DNA of 64,000 nucleotides from CAWAQA01 sp963784065 (GCA_963784065.1 CAWAQA010000002.1:1-64000), one strand, 5' to 3'. Shown: positions 43,690 to 53,678, counted from the first letter of the stretch. Notes: a model not told the origin generated them from the letters alone. A program made the numbers and translations.

Positions 43690-44881
43690 CTACACCTTTT
43701 CCACGATCATGGCGATCCCCTGCCCGACGCCGATGCACATCGTGGCGAGGCCGTAGCGTCCATTGCGGCGCCGCAAGGCGTGCACGAGCGTGGTGAGGAT
43801 GCGCGAACCGGAGGACCCGAGGGCGTGGCCCATCGCGATGGCGCCGCCGTAGACGTTGACCCTGGCAGGGTCGAGCTGCAGCTCCTTGATGCAGGCGAGC
43901 CCCTGCGCGGCGAACGCCTCGTTCAGCTCGATGAGATCGATCTGATCGATGGTCAGCCCGGCGCGCTGCAGCACTTTGCGGGTGGCGGGGACCGGGCCGA
44001 TGCCCATGACCGACGGATCGACGCCGGCGACGGCGGTCGCGACGACGCGCGCCAGCGGCGTCATGCCGTTCACCAGGTCGCCGGAGACGAGCAGGAGCGC
44101 CGAGGAGCCGTCGTTGATGCCGCTCGAGTTGCCCGCGGTCACCGTGCCGTCGCGCCGTGAACGCCGGCTTGAGCGCCTTCAGCTTGTCGGAGGTCACGTC
44201 GGGCCGCGGGTGCTCGTCGCGCGTGACCACGACCGGTTCGCCCTTCGTGCGGCGAATCTCGACCGCGACGATCTCGTCGTCGAAGACGCCCTGCTCGATG
44301 GCGGCGACCGCACGCTTCTGGCTTTCGAGCCCGAACGCGTCCTGCGCCTCGCGCGTGATGCCGTACTGTTTCGCGACCTTCTCGGCGGTCATTCCGAGCG
44401 GGATCGTCCACTCCCTGTTCATGCGGGGATTGGTGAAGCGCCAGCCGACGGTGGAGTCGGCCATCGCCGGGACGTCGCGATTCCATGGAGAGCCGGACTT
44501 GAGCTGGACGTAAGGGGCCCGCGTCATGCTCTCGACACCGCCGGCGACGAAGGCACGGCCTTCGCCGGCCTTGATCGCCTGCGCCGCGCTGGCCACGGCC
44601 TGCAGGCCGGAGCCGCACAGGCGGTTCACGGTCTGGCCCGGAACCTCGATCGGCAGGCCCGCGAGCAGCACGGCCATCCGCGCCACGTTACGGTTGTCCT
44701 CGCCCGCCTGGTTGGTACACCCAAGAATCACGTCGTCAATCTGCGCGGGATCGAAGTGGACCCGGTCGATGGCGGCGCGGACCGCGAGGGCGGCAAGGTC
44801 GTCGGGACGGACATCGGCGAGCACACCCCCGGCACGGCCGACCGGCGTGCGAACGGCGGAGACGATAAGAGCGTCTGTCAT
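43690..44881 (-). CDS. pcaF: Thiolase, probable 3-oxoadipyl-CoA thiolase (one frame break)
   Basis: ATG 44881. Thiolase motifs: Cys 89 in TVNRLCGSGLQAV (acyl-enzyme), GGVESMTRAPYV, then after a break near 44155 TAGNSSGINDGSSA, IELNEAFAAQGLA, GGAIAMGHALGSSGSRI (His) and TMCIGVGQGIAMIVE (second Cys). About 396 residues when bridged. The last motif and neighbouring aromatic genes favour the PcaF branch, cleaving 3-oxoadipyl-CoA to succinyl-CoA and acetyl-CoA. A general acetoacetyl-CoA or fatty-acid thiolase is the alternative. Confidence 0.82.
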
Positions 44882-44898
44882 GGACGTATCAATTCTAC

Positions 44899-44962
44899 TC
44901 AACTCCCGACGCGCGTCCCGTCGTTCTGGGAGGCTGGGAGTGGAGTTGGGCGTTGGGAGTCG
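44899..44962 (+). repeat. Inverted TTGGGAG-type arrays
   Basis: CTCAACTCCCGACG (44899-44912) faces CTGGGAG, GCTGGGAG, TGGAG, TTGGGCG, TTGGGAG (44926-44960). Same unit and layout as 33600-33767. Between thiolase gene start and NYN gene end. Confidence 0.7.
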
Positions 44963-44963
44963 A

Positions 44964-45801
44964 TCAAACCGCCGGGTACTTATACGAGACCGCGATGTCC
45001 TTGGCGCGGGGGCGCTCGTAGCCTTCGGCCGTTTCGAGCTCGAACTCGAAAACGATCTCGCGGCTCGGGAGGACCGAGGCGTCGAAACCGGACGGCATGT
45101 TGTTCACGTGAAACGCGGCCGCGGCATAGGGCGAGTGCTCGTCGCGCTCGTCGCGCAGCCACAGGTTGCCGTCGGAGCGATCGAGATACCGCAGGAAGCC
45201 GACTTCCTTTCCCGGACCAGGGTAGTAGTAGCAGACGCCGCGAACGCGTGAACCGGGCTGGCCCCACGGCTTGCCAACGACCGACGAGGGGATGAGCCCC
45301 GGGATGAGATAGCCGGAGAGGAAGTGATCCGCCTCGCGCCGCAGGTTTCCCGAGACGTTGTCGAACGCGATGATCTCGACACGGCACCCGCGGTTCTGCA
45401 GCGCGCGTACCGACCTGCACGAAGTCGCCGTCGCCGGTGCCGAGCACGACGCGGTCGAGGTGCTCGGACTGGAGCAGGCAATCGACCGCCATGTCGAGGT
45501 CCGCATTGGCCTTGCTGCGCTCGATGCCGCTGTTGTCGATGTAATGCTGGACCTTCTTCTCGATGATCTTGAAGCCGGCGTCGCGCACCGCCGAGTAGTA
45601 CTCCAGCATCGACTCGCGGTATTGCGTGTCCGCCTGCGCGCGGCGGTCGTCGAAGGCGATGTAGGTGTTCAGCCGGATGGCCTGCCCGCTCTCGCGGCAC
45701 GCGATGTTGCGCAGCACGCGGTACTGCATCCGGTCGCCGCCGTTGCGGCTCAGGTTTTCGGCGTCCACGTACACGCCTACCCGCAATCCTGTGTCAGCCA
45801 T
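44964..45801 (-). CDS. NYN-domain (PIN-like) protein fused to a cold-shock-like domain (one frame break)
   Basis: N-terminal NYN/LabA-type nuclease fold: VGVYVDAENLSR (first acidic motif), IAFDDRR, KANADLDMAVDCL (Asp cluster) and VLGTGDGDFVQV (third acidic motif). One break near 45412. The bridged continuation LQNRGCRVEIIAFDNVSGNLRREADHFLSG closes the domain. The C-terminal about 95 residues (VRGVCYYYPGPGKEVGFLRYL, AAAAFHVNNMPSG, GREIVFEFELETAEGYERPRAKDI-like ending) have the layout of a cold-shock/OB fold. Total about 278 residues. Suggests a metal-dependent RNA nuclease with its own RNA-binding domain. Confidence 0.78.
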
Positions 45802-45862
45802 GCGCTGCTAAATTGATACCGCGTCAGCGTCGACGAAAAAGAGGAAACGAGCCCCGCTTTGA

Positions 45863-47383
45863 TTAATCAGCGACACAGCTTGGCTCGTCTTTCGGCTCGA
45901 GGTTGGTCATCTCGGCGGCGAGCAGCTGCTCGCCGGACGCGGCGGTGACACCCTGCGAGAGGTTCACGTCAGGAAGGAAGAACGTGACGGCCAACGCCAG
46001 CACCGCCGTGATGCCGCCGGCCACAAAGACCTGGTGCAGCGCTGCGGCAACCTGGAGGCGGGCCGGACCGGTGAGCGCGACGGCCGAGGCGCCGAGGGCT
46101 CCGGTACCGCCGGCGAAGTGCACGTCGGTGAGCGCGCGCGTCAGCAGCGCACCCATCAGGGCCGTGCCGATCGCGGCGCCGATGCTGCGGGAGAACTGGT
46201 TGAGCGAGGTGGCGATACCGAGGCGTGAACGCTCGACGCCGTGCTGGACCGCGAGGAGCAGCGAGAGCATCGAGAATCCCATGCCGGCCCCCATGATGAG
46301 GCACGAGAGGAGCAGTTGCGTGTGCGGCGATTCGGGGGTCAGCGCCGCGAGGCCGCCGAACCCGAGGGTCAGGAGGACGCTGCCGCCCAGCGCGATCCGC
46401 CGATACCCGACCTTCACGGTCAGCCGCGCTGCGAGAACCGACGTGATGACCCACCCGAGGAAGAGCGGCGTCAGCACCTGACCCGCCTGCGTGGCGGTGC
46501 CCCCGAGCACGGCCTGCACGTACAGCGGGATGAAGGCAATGGCGCCGAACATGGCGACGCCGAACAGGAACGCCACGACGTTCGTCCACGCGATGAGCGG
46601 GTTCCTGAACATGTCCACGGGAAGGATGGGCTCAGGGACGCGACGCTCGACGTAGGCAAACGTGACGAGCAGGACGATGCCGGCGACCAGCCAGGCGGCG
46701 CTGCCACCGGTCTCGCCGCCGATGGCCAGCAGGACGAAGCTCACGCCTGAGAACATCAGCGCGGCGCCCGTCCAGTCCACCTGCACGCGCGTTCGCAGTT
46801 GGCGCGGCGGATACGCCAGGGCGATGACGAGCAGCGCCAGCAGCCCGAAGGGCAGGTTGATGTAGAACACCCAGCGCCAGGACAGCGCGTCGGTGATGTA
46901 TCCGCCGACCAGCGGTCCCGCGATCGACGCGAGTCCCCATACGCCCGAGAACAGCGCCTGCGTCCTGCCGCGCTCCTCGAGCGTGTAGAGCTCGCCGATG
47001 ATCGTCATGCTGAGCGGGATGATGGCGCCGGCGCCGACGCCCTGCAGCGCGCGCCACAGGATCAACTGCACCATGGACGTGGCCGCTCCCGACAGGATCG
47101 ATCCGAGCAGGAACACGGCGATGCCGAGCAGGTACATGCGGCGGCGGCCGTAGAGGTCGGACAGACGGCCCCAGATCGGCACGGACGCGGTCGATGTCAG
47201 CAGGTACGCCGAGAAGACCCAGCTATAGTGCGCAAGCCCGCCGAGCGTCGCGATGACGGTCGGCATCGCCGTTCCCACCACCGTCGCTTCCAGCGCGCCC
47301 AGGCTCATCCCGAGGAGAAGGCCGGCAGTAATGGCACGCCGGCGCGCCACGCCGATTGGCGCTTCGGAGTGCGAATCTGACAC
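45863..47383 (-). CDS. MFS drug:H+ antiporter, DHA2 (14-helix) family
   Basis: 506 uninterrupted residues, GTG start at 47383. GALEATVVGTAMPTVIATLGG in helix 1 carries the DHA2 pattern; GRLSDLYGRRRMYLLG is the loop 2-3 signature; WRALQGVGAGAIIPLSMTIIGELY and GVWGLASIAGPLVGGYITDALSWRWVFYINLP are motif C-type features. About 14 helices. Likely exports drugs or toxic metabolites by proton antiport. No regulator adjacent. Confidence 0.9.
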   Translation of the reverse strand: MSDSHSEAPIGVARRRAITAGLLLGMSLGALEATVVGTAMPTVIATLGGLAHYSWVFSAYLLTSTASVPIWGRLSDLYGRRRMYLLGIAVFLLGSILSGAATSMVQLILWRALQGVGAGAIIPLSMTIIGELYTLEERGRTQALFSGVWGLASIAGPLVGGYITDALSWRWVFYINLPFGLLALLVIALAYPPRQLRTRVQVDWTGAALMFSGVSFVLLAIGGETGGSAAWLVAGIVLLVTFAYVERRVPEPILPVDMFRNPLIAWTNVVAFLFGVAMFGAIAFIPLYVQAVLGGTATQAGQVLTPLFLGWVITSVLAARLTVKVGYRRIALGGSVLLTLGFGGLAALTPESPHTQLLLSCLIMGAGMGFSMLSLLLAVQHGVERSRLGIATSLNQFSRSIGAAIGTALMGALLTRALTDVHFAGGTGALGASAVALTGPARLQVAAALHQVFVAGGITAVLALAVTFFLPDVNLSQGVTAASGEQLLAAEMTNLEPKDEPSCVAD

Positions 47384-47422
47384 CCGATCAGAGTACCACG
47401 CCGATTCCGCACTCGTGCCGCA

Positions 47423-47480
47423 GGGGCGGCGTCAGCTGGCTCGAGCGCTACCGCTCTTGCCGGCGGGCTGACGCCGCCCC
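47423..47480 (+). terminator. 14-bp inverted repeat with 30-base loop
   Basis: GGGGCGGCGTCAGC (47423-47436) and GCTGACGCCGCCCC (47467-47480) are exact reverse complements. Lies between the DHA2 gene start and the end of the next minus-strand gene, so it could end transcription of the operon entering from the right or act as a regulatory stem. Confidence 0.5.
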
Positions 47481-47536
47481 CTTGGCGGCCGGGTCGTGAT
47501 GCGGAAGGGACAGGCCACCAGGTGTGACGAGCGGCA

Positions 47537-48232
47537 TCACCATTCGAGTTGCAGGGCCACGCTTCCGGTCGCACCGTTCACGCGGTCGTCGAGTGCATCG
47601 GTCAGCGCCGTCAGGCGGTAGCCCGCCGCCCAGTGCAGTCCGATGTTGTCGGTGATGCGTGTGAGCGCGTCGGCCTGCGGTTCGAAGACGAAGAAATCGT
47701 CTTGCGCGCGCACGCGGATGGTGGACACCTGCGCGCCGCGGCCGCTCGTCCCGAACCGCGTGACGCCGCGGATGTCGCCGGGACGGTTTCCCCCGATCCC
47801 GCCGCCGCGTCCGCCGTCGAAGCCGCGCACGATGTCGAAGTCCGTTCCCAGGGTGGCACGTCCGAAGCCCACGAGCCCGCGCGCGCCGAAGCGGATACGG
47901 CCGCCTGCGGGCATCGACCATCCCGCCAGCACGCCGCCGTAGGCGAGCTCATCGCCGCCCGATCCGTTGACCAGCCAGTACCCGGCACCGCCAATGAACA
48001 ACGCGCCGTCGATCGCGCGCCCGACGTAGGCCCCGGCCAACTGGCCGAACTCACCGTCGAGATCCGTGACCTTGTAGTCGGGAGCGACCACCACCGGGCT
48101 GTGCACGCGCTCGACGACAAGCGGGCCCTGGGCAGGGACGTTCTGCGCGAAGCCGGCAGCCGGCACCAGGAGCAGGGCAAGAGCGAACACTCCCGGCTGA
48201 AGCCGGAAGCCACAGCTGCGTCTGTACTTCAT
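47537..48232 (-). CDS. Exported beta-rich protein, probable outer-membrane barrel
   Basis: 231 residues from ATG 48232 (GGAG seven bases upstream). Signal peptide contains CGFRLQPG encoded by a REP-like hairpin (48192-48211), then VFALALLLVPAAGFAQ. The mature part alternates short hydrophobic strands (GGAGYWLVN, LAYGGVLAGWSM, RIRFGARGLVGFGRATLG) and ends with LQLEW, a terminal aromatic typical of outer-membrane beta-barrels. No specific family recognised. Follows the PEGA protein gene by 11 bases. Confidence 0.65.
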   Translation of the reverse strand: MKYRRSCGFRLQPGVFALALLLVPAAGFAQNVPAQGPLVVERVHSPVVVAPDYKVTDLDGEFGQLAGAYVGRAIDGALFIGGAGYWLVNGSGGDELAYGGVLAGWSMPAGGRIRFGARGLVGFGRATLGTDFDIVRGFDGGRGGGIGGNRPGDIRGVTRFGTSGRGAQVSTIRVRAQDDFFVFEPQADALTRITDNIGLHWAAGYRLTALTDALDDRVNGATGSVALQLEW

Positions 48233-48243
48233 GGCTTCTCCTC

Positions 48244-49043
48244 TCACTGCCGCGGCAGGATGATGTTGACCGGCGTGCTGTCTCCGGCTCGTACGTCGAT
48301 CAGCGTGGTATAGCTGCGGTAGCCGTCCTTTCGCACTTCGACGCGATAGCGTCCGGGCGCGATCTGCACGACCAGCGCCTCATCGGAGGGCGGGCCTTCC
48401 CACCGCTCGCCGTCGATCAACACTTCCGCGTCGGCAGGCTGCACCCGGATCGCGATCGCACCGAACGTGTTCTCACCGGCGCGCGGCGCCTGCCGTGCCG
48501 CCGGCGGCGCTTGGGCGCCCGTCGCCGGCGGGGGGCCAGCAGGTGCGACGGGCCGCGGCTCCGGCGGCGCGCCGGCCGGCAGCGGCTCAAGCGTGTGGCG
48601 AATCCGGAACGTGCCGCCAGGCTCCAGCAGGATCTTCTGCGTCACCGTGCGATGCCCTGGCAGATACAAGGTGACCTCGTGCTCGCCCGGCTCGAGGTGC
48701 AGCCGCTGGAAGAACCCGTCGAAGCTATCCACCGTCCCTGCGAAATACCCGTCGAGGAAGACCTCGGTCTCACGCGGCGACACCTGCAGTCGCAACGACG
48801 CGCCGGGGGCGTAGAACTGGCCGTAGCCGTATGGCGGATACCCGTATCGATACGGGAACCACGGATCGTAGAAGAAGGGATCGTAGAACAGGGGGCGGTA
48901 TACGCGGCCACCACGACGTGTCCCCCCCGTGGCGCATGGTGAATGGCATGGCGGCCCTGGGCGTCCGCCGTATCGGGAATGAGCGTCGCGGCGGCGGCGA
49001 GCGCCGCGGCAAACGCGAGAGCGCGGATGCGAGTCGATGTCAC
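48244..49043 (-). CDS. Exported PEGA-domain protein (one frame break)
   Basis: GTG 49043 with GGAGG upstream; signal peptide RIRALAFAAALAAAATLIPDTADAQ. The frame breaks in a run of seven G near 48925. Then a Tyr/Pro-rich stretch (YDPFFYDPWFPYRYGYPPYGYGQ) and two PEGA modules: LQVSPRETEVFLDGYFAGTVDSFDG...GEHEVTLYLPGH and, after a Pro/Ala linker, IRVQPADAEVLIDGERWEG...GRYRVEVRKDGYRSYTTLIDVRAG. PEGA domains are surface-layer-like modules; probably cell-envelope located. Co-oriented with the barrel-like protein. Confidence 0.8.
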
Positions 49044-49225
49044 GGTGACCTCCAAACGTCGGAGGCGCACCGTCGCAATGGTCGTGCCCGCGCGTCGCCG
49101 CACAATCGCGCTGTACTTGGAGCAATTCGGTACCAACGGCGGGCGCGACAGCGTCCTCATGCCGGGACAGGTGTCAGCGCGCGAGGACGTGCGCGTCACA
49201 GTCGCTTCACAAACGCGCCGCGATC

Positions 49226-49410
49226 TTCGGTCTACGGTCTACGGTTAATGCTCCGCCGACGCTCGTAGGGCCGGCTGCAGCCGGCCCGTCAGGCCGACCT
49301 GAAGGTCGGCCTCTACGAAAACCAATGCGATCACTCATCAGGCCGATCTGAAGGTTGGGCTCTACGAAGCCAAGACGATCAGCTGGTTGTGCCGTAGACC
49401 GTAGACCGAA
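49226..49410 (+). repeat. Inverted CGGTCTA arrays enclosing REP hairpins
   Basis: TTCGGTCTACGGTCTACGG (49226-49244) and its exact reverse complement (49392-49410) enclose GGGCCGGC-TGCA-GCCGGCCC (49265-49284), AGGCCGACC-TGAA-GGTCGGCCT (about 49290-49311) and a decayed copy AGGCCGATC-TGAA-GGTTGGGCT (about 49341-49362). Fills the spacer between the PEGA gene start and the histidine kinase gene end. Confidence 0.78.
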
Positions 49411-49414
49411 CCGC

Positions 49415-50903
49415 TCAGCCGGGCAGCACGATCTCGAACACCGCGCCGTTGTCGTTGTAGGCGACGATCGTGCCGCCGTGGCGTTCGACAATGGTCTTGA
49501 CGATCGACAGCCCGAGGCCGCTGCCGCCGGTTGCCTTGCGCGACAGGTCCACCTTGTAGAACCGATCGAAAATCAGCGGGAGGTGTTCGGCCGCGATGCC
49601 CGGGCCGGAGTCGCGGACCGTGATGCGCACGCCTGCCTCGGTGCGCTCGGCGGTCAAGCGAACCGTGCCGCCATCCGGCGTGTGCCGCAACGCGTTCGCG
49701 GCCAGGTTCTGCATCGCCTGCTCGAGACGGTCGGCGTCGCCCGTCGCCAGGTCTGCGCCGCTACCCACGTGCCGCACGAGCTCGATGCCGCGGAGACGCA
49801 GCTCGCGCTCGTGGCGTTCCGCAACCCGATCGAACAGCGCCGCGATGTCCACCGGCGCCCGCCGCATCGCGGTACCTCCGCCTTCGAGCCTGGCGAGGTC
49901 GAGCAGGTCGCCGATGATCCGCTCGAGCCGATGCGTCTCTTCCGTCACGATGCCGAGGTAGCGCTGCCGCGTCTCGGCGTCGAGCTCGAGCTCCGACATC
50001 GTGAGCGTCTCGATGTAGCCGCGCATCGCCGTCAGCGGCGTCATCAGCTCGTGTGACACGTCGGCCAGAAGTTGCCGTCGTGCCTTGTCGGACACCTCCA
50101 GCGCGCGACGCGCGCGCCGTCAGCTCGTCGGCCATCCGGTTGAACGATCGCGCCACCGCGGCGACCTCGTCGCCTCCCTGCTCGGGGGCTCGCGCCGTCA
50201 GGTCGCCTCCGCCAAGGCGTTCGGTCGCTTCCTGGACTTGACGAAGCCGCCGTCTGACGGGACCGAACACGATGAAGGCCACCACCGCCATCCCGAACGC
50301 GAGCACGCCGCCGCCGACCAGGCCCATCGTGGGCCCGAGTTCGCGGACGACGCGCGAAAAGGGAGGACCTCCGGGAAGGACCGCCACGCGGCCGACCGGT
50401 TCACCCGCGATGAGGATGGGTGCAAACTCGCCGCGTCCGGCAGGGCGTGGTGGAGGTCCACCCGGACGCGGACCGCGTCCTCCGCGGCCCGCGTCGAACT
50501 CCGGCGGTGGCCCGAAGCGCGGACGCGGACCGAACCCGCGCCGGGGCGGCGGGCGACGCCTCAACTCTGCGCGCATCGCCTCCAGTTCCTCCGGAACATC
50601 GTCGTGGTTCGCGACCGACCGCCCGTCGTCCATCACCACGACGAACGTCTGGAAGACGTTTCCGAACTGTTCCTGGACGTACTGCTCGAGGTCGAGGGCC
50701 GGATCGGCGGCGATCGCCGCGGCAATGTCCGACGCGACCAGCACCGCGAGCCGGCGCGGATCGCGTGCCGGCATCGAGCCGGCGATGCGCTCCGTCATCC
50801 AGAGATAGAGCGCGCCCTGGGCGGCGAGCATCAGCGCGAGGAACAGGACGAGCCCCAGGCCGATGCGCCAGTAGAGACTCCTGTACCAGCGCGGTTCAGA
50901 CAT
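49415..50903 (-). CDS. Sensor histidine kinase (one frame break)
   Basis: ATG 50903 overlaps the response regulator stop by 8 bases. Two transmembrane helices (WRIGLGLVLFLALMLAAQGALYLW and LGPTMGLVGGGVLAFGMAVVAFIVFG) flank a periplasmic domain of about 140 residues with a Pro/Arg/Gly-rich stretch. HAMP follows, then a break near 50105, then the dimerisation helix DVSHELMTPLTAM (phospho-His), N-box NLAANALRHTPDG, G1 DSGPGI, F-box and G2 GGSGLGLSIVKTIVERHGG. About 495 residues. Partner of the OmpR-type regulator; the divergent MacA/MacB genes are the probable target. Confidence 0.88.
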
Positions 50904-51615
50904 CCGCGGCCTTGTAACCCGCCCCCCACACGGTCAGGATGACTGCAGGGCCGGCAGGATCTTCCTCGATCTTCTTCCTGATGCGCTTCACCAGCGTGTC
51001 CACGCTGCGTACGGTCACGAACGTGTCGTCCTTCCACACCTTGCTGAGAAGCGCTTCGCGGCTGAACACGATACCCGGATTGGACAGCAGCACGCGAAGC
51101 AGCTCGAACTCGTTGAAGGTCAAGTCCACGTCGCGCGACCCGATACGCACGCGCCGCCGCGCCGGGTCGACCTCGATGTGCTTGTAGACGAGCGGGCGTG
51201 CATGGTCGCCGTCGCCGGGCTGCGAGACGGTCGAGGCGCCGCGGCGGAGCAAGGCGCGCACGCGCGCCATCAGCTCACGCACACCGAACGGCTTGGTCAG
51301 GTAGTCGTCCGCGCCGCTGTCGAGGCCGAGCACCTTGTCGGACTCGTCCCGTCGCGCCGTCAGCATCAGGATCGGAGAGTCCGCGTTGGGGGAATCGCGC
51401 CGAATCGCCCGGCAGAGCGTCATGCCGTCAATGCCCGGCAGCATGAGGTCGAGGATGACGAGATCGAAGCGGCGTGACTGGGCGATTTCAAGCGCCTGGT
51501 TGCCGTCGGCGGCCTCCGTCGGGGTCATCTTCTCGAGCTTCAGGTGGAGCGATACCAGCTCGCGGATGTTCTGCTCATCCTCGACCAGCAGGACGGTAGG
51601 GCGTCCGTTGTCCAT
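50896..51615 (-). CDS. OmpR/PhoB-family response regulator
   Basis: 239 residues from ATG 51615. Receiver: acidic pair in VEDEQN (12-13), phospho-acceptor Asp 56 (LVILDLMLPG), Thr of MLTARR and Lys of TKPFG. Winged-helix output: VDLTFNEFELLRVLLSNPGIVFSREALLSKVWKDD and VRSVDTLVKRIRKKIEEDPAGPAVILTVWGAGYKA. Upstream is a 130-base divergent spacer toward the MacA-like gene, containing TGTGAA and TTCACA half-sites about 26 bases apart (51662-51700), a possible but unproven operator. Confidence 0.92.
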   Translation of the reverse strand: MDNGRPTVLLVEDEQNIRELVSLHLKLEKMTPTEAADGNQALEIAQSRRFDLVILDLMLPGIDGMTLCRAIRRDSPNADSPILMLTARRDESDKVLGLDSGADDYLTKPFGVRELMARVRALLRRGASTVSQPGDGDHARPLVYKHIEVDPARRRVRIGSRDVDLTFNEFELLRVLLSNPGIVFSREALLSKVWKDDTFVTVRSVDTLVKRIRKKIEEDPAGPAVILTVWGAGYKAADV

Positions 51616-51745
51616 CGAGGGAAAGTGTAGCGCCGCGCCCGGTGATACCGCCGTGAGCGCTGTGTGAAGAAACAGTGACACGGCCGCACATCGACGTTTC
51701 ACATCTGCGCCATGGCGCCGCCATGCCGGCACCGTCCAATGAGGC

Positions 51746-52969
51746 ATGAAGAAGCGACTGGTGCTCATCATCCTTGCCATCTCGGCCGTAACAGTGTCGG
51801 TGGCCGCCTATTACCGCAGCGGCGGCAACGACGACGCGCCGCGGTTCCTCACCGCGGCGGTCAGCCGTGGTGACATCGTCGACAGCGTCGAGGCGACGGG
51901 GACGCTCGAGGCGGTCACGACCGTTCAGGTGGGCACCCAGGTCTCGGGCACCATCAAGGCGCTGCGTGCCGACTACAACTCCCGGGTGAAGAAGGGCCAG
52001 ATCATCGCGGAGCTGGAGCCGTCGCTGTTCCAGACGCAGGTGGACCAGGCGCAGGCCACCGTCGTGCGATTGCAGGCCGACGTGGAGCGGGCGCGGGTTG
52101 ACGTTGACGACACGGAGGTGAAGCTCCGGCGCGCGAAACAGTTGTGGGAGCAGCAACTCATCGCCCAGACGGACCTCGAAACGGCGCAGGCGAGCGCCCG
52201 CCAGGCGGAGGCGGCGCTCAAGGCGGCACAGGCGCAGGTCGCGCAGTCGCGCGCCTCGCTGAGCCAGACGCAGGTCAACATCGGGCACACGATCATTCGC
52301 GCGCCCATCGACGGCGTCGTGATCTCGCGCAACGTGGACGTCGGTCAGACCGTGGCCGCCAGCATGTCTGCGCCCACGCTCTTCGTCATCGCGAATGACC
52401 TGGCACAAATGCGGGTCAACGCGAGCATCGACGAAGCCGACATCGGCCGCGTCCACGCCGGACAGGCGGTGACGTTCAAGGTGGACGCCTATCCGAGTGA
52501 GACCTTCACGGGCACCGTTTCGCAGGTCCGCCTGCAGCCAGTCACGGAACAGAACGTCGTGAGCTACGTGACCATCATCGACGTGCCCAATCCGGAACTG
52601 AAGTTGAAGCCCGGCATGACGGCCAACGTGACGGTCGAGATCGGCCGGGCCGACGACGTGCTGCGCGTGCCAAATGCCGCGCTTCGCTTTCGCGGCGCCA
52701 ATGCGGACGCCCGCGGCGCGCGGGTATGGACCGTCGGTCCCGAAGGCGAGCCACGGCCGGTGACCGTGCGAACGGGTCTGTCCGACGGGACGACAACCGC
52801 CATTGTCGGCGGCGATCTGGCCGAGGATGCGGAGGTCGTGACCGGGATGGCCGCGGCGCAAGCCGGCGCGCAGACGCAGCCGGGCGCGTCACCGCTGATT
52901 CCGCGGCGGCCAGGCGCAGGCGCCAATCGCCAGGCCGGCGGCGCCAGCCGCCAGGGCGGTGCCCGATGA
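51746..52969 (+). CDS. MacA-like periplasmic adaptor of tripartite ABC exporter
   Basis: 407 residues with an N-terminal membrane anchor (RLVLIILAISAVTVSVAAYY). Lipoyl halves VEATGTLEAVTTVQVGTQVSGTIKALRADYNSRVKKGQ and IIRAPIDGVVISRNVDVGQTV flank a helical hairpin (residues about 90-180). The barrel and membrane-proximal parts follow (IGRVHAGQAVTFKVDAYPSETFTG). The C-terminal 45 residues are low-complexity Ala/Gly/Gln/Pro. Its TGA overlaps the ATG of the ATPase by 4 bases, and it is divergent from the two-component system. Confidence 0.9.
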   Translation: MKKRLVLIILAISAVTVSVAAYYRSGGNDDAPRFLTAAVSRGDIVDSVEATGTLEAVTTVQVGTQVSGTIKALRADYNSRVKKGQIIAELEPSLFQTQVDQAQATVVRLQADVERARVDVDDTEVKLRRAKQLWEQQLIAQTDLETAQASARQAEAALKAAQAQVAQSRASLSQTQVNIGHTIIRAPIDGVVISRNVDVGQTVAASMSAPTLFVIANDLAQMRVNASIDEADIGRVHAGQAVTFKVDAYPSETFTGTVSQVRLQPVTEQNVVSYVTIIDVPNPELKLKPGMTANVTVEIGRADDVLRVPNAALRFRGANADARGARVWTVGPEGEPRPVTVRTGLSDGTTTAIVGGDLAEDAEVVTGMAAAQAGAQTQPGASPLIPRRPGAGANRQAGGASRQGGAR

Positions 52970-53676
52970 CGCCGGTCATCGCCGTCCGCAACGTGGTCAA
53001 GACCTACGACCTGGGCGAGATGCAGGTGCACGCGCTTCGTGGCGTCACGCTGGACATCCACGCGGGCGAGTTCGTTGCGCTGACGGGCCCGTCGGGGTCC
53101 GGCAAGTCGACGTTCATGCACCTGCTCGGCTGCCTCGATCGTCCGACGTCGGGCGAGTACCTGCTCAACGGCCAGAACGTGGCGGCGTTGCCGAAGCGGG
53201 CGTTGTCGAAGGTGCGGAACACCGAGATCGGCTTCGTGTTCCAGGGCTTCAACCTGCTGCCGCGCACCTCGGCGCTCGAGAACGTCGAGCTGCCGTTGCT
53301 CTACGCGGGCAACACCAACGCGAAGCAGCGGCGCGAGCGCGCCGCCGAGGCGCTGCGCTCGGTCGGGCTCGGCGACCGGATCGGTCACCATCCGAACCAG
53401 CTTTCCGGCGGGCAGCAGCAGCGCGTCGCGATCGCCCGCGCGCTGGTCAACGAACCCGAGCTGCTGCTCGCGGATGAGCCCACCGGCAACCTCGACACGC
53501 GCACGAGCATCGAGGTGATGGGAATCTTCCAGCGGCTGAACGTGGAACGCGGGCTGACGATCGTGCTCGTCACCCACGAGCCCGACATCGCCGAATACGG
53601 CACGCGCGTCGTCGCGTTTCGCGACGGCACGGTGCGGAGCGACGAACGGGTCGCCACGCGACGGAGCGCGGCATAA
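52966..53676 (+). CDS. MacB-type ABC transporter ATP-binding protein
   Basis: 236 residues. Walker A GPSGSGKS (residues about 40-47), Q-loop FVFQGFNLLPRTSALENVELPL, ABC signature LSGGQQQRVAIARAL, Walker B LLLADEPTGNLD and H-loop VLVTHEPDIAEYG: a complete LolD/MacB-class ATPase. Pairs with the downstream FtsX-like permease; start overlaps the adaptor stop. Probably exports or extracts lipophilic compounds, peptides or lipoproteins across the envelope. Confidence 0.95.
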   Translation: MTPVIAVRNVVKTYDLGEMQVHALRGVTLDIHAGEFVALTGPSGSGKSTFMHLLGCLDRPTSGEYLLNGQNVAALPKRALSKVRNTEIGFVFQGFNLLPRTSALENVELPLLYAGNTNAKQRRERAAEALRSVGLGDRIGHHPNQLSGGQQQRVAIARALVNEPELLLADEPTGNLDTRTSIEVMGIFQRLNVERGLTIVLVTHEPDIAEYGTRVVAFRDGTVRSDERVATRRSAA

Positions 53677-53678
53677 CC

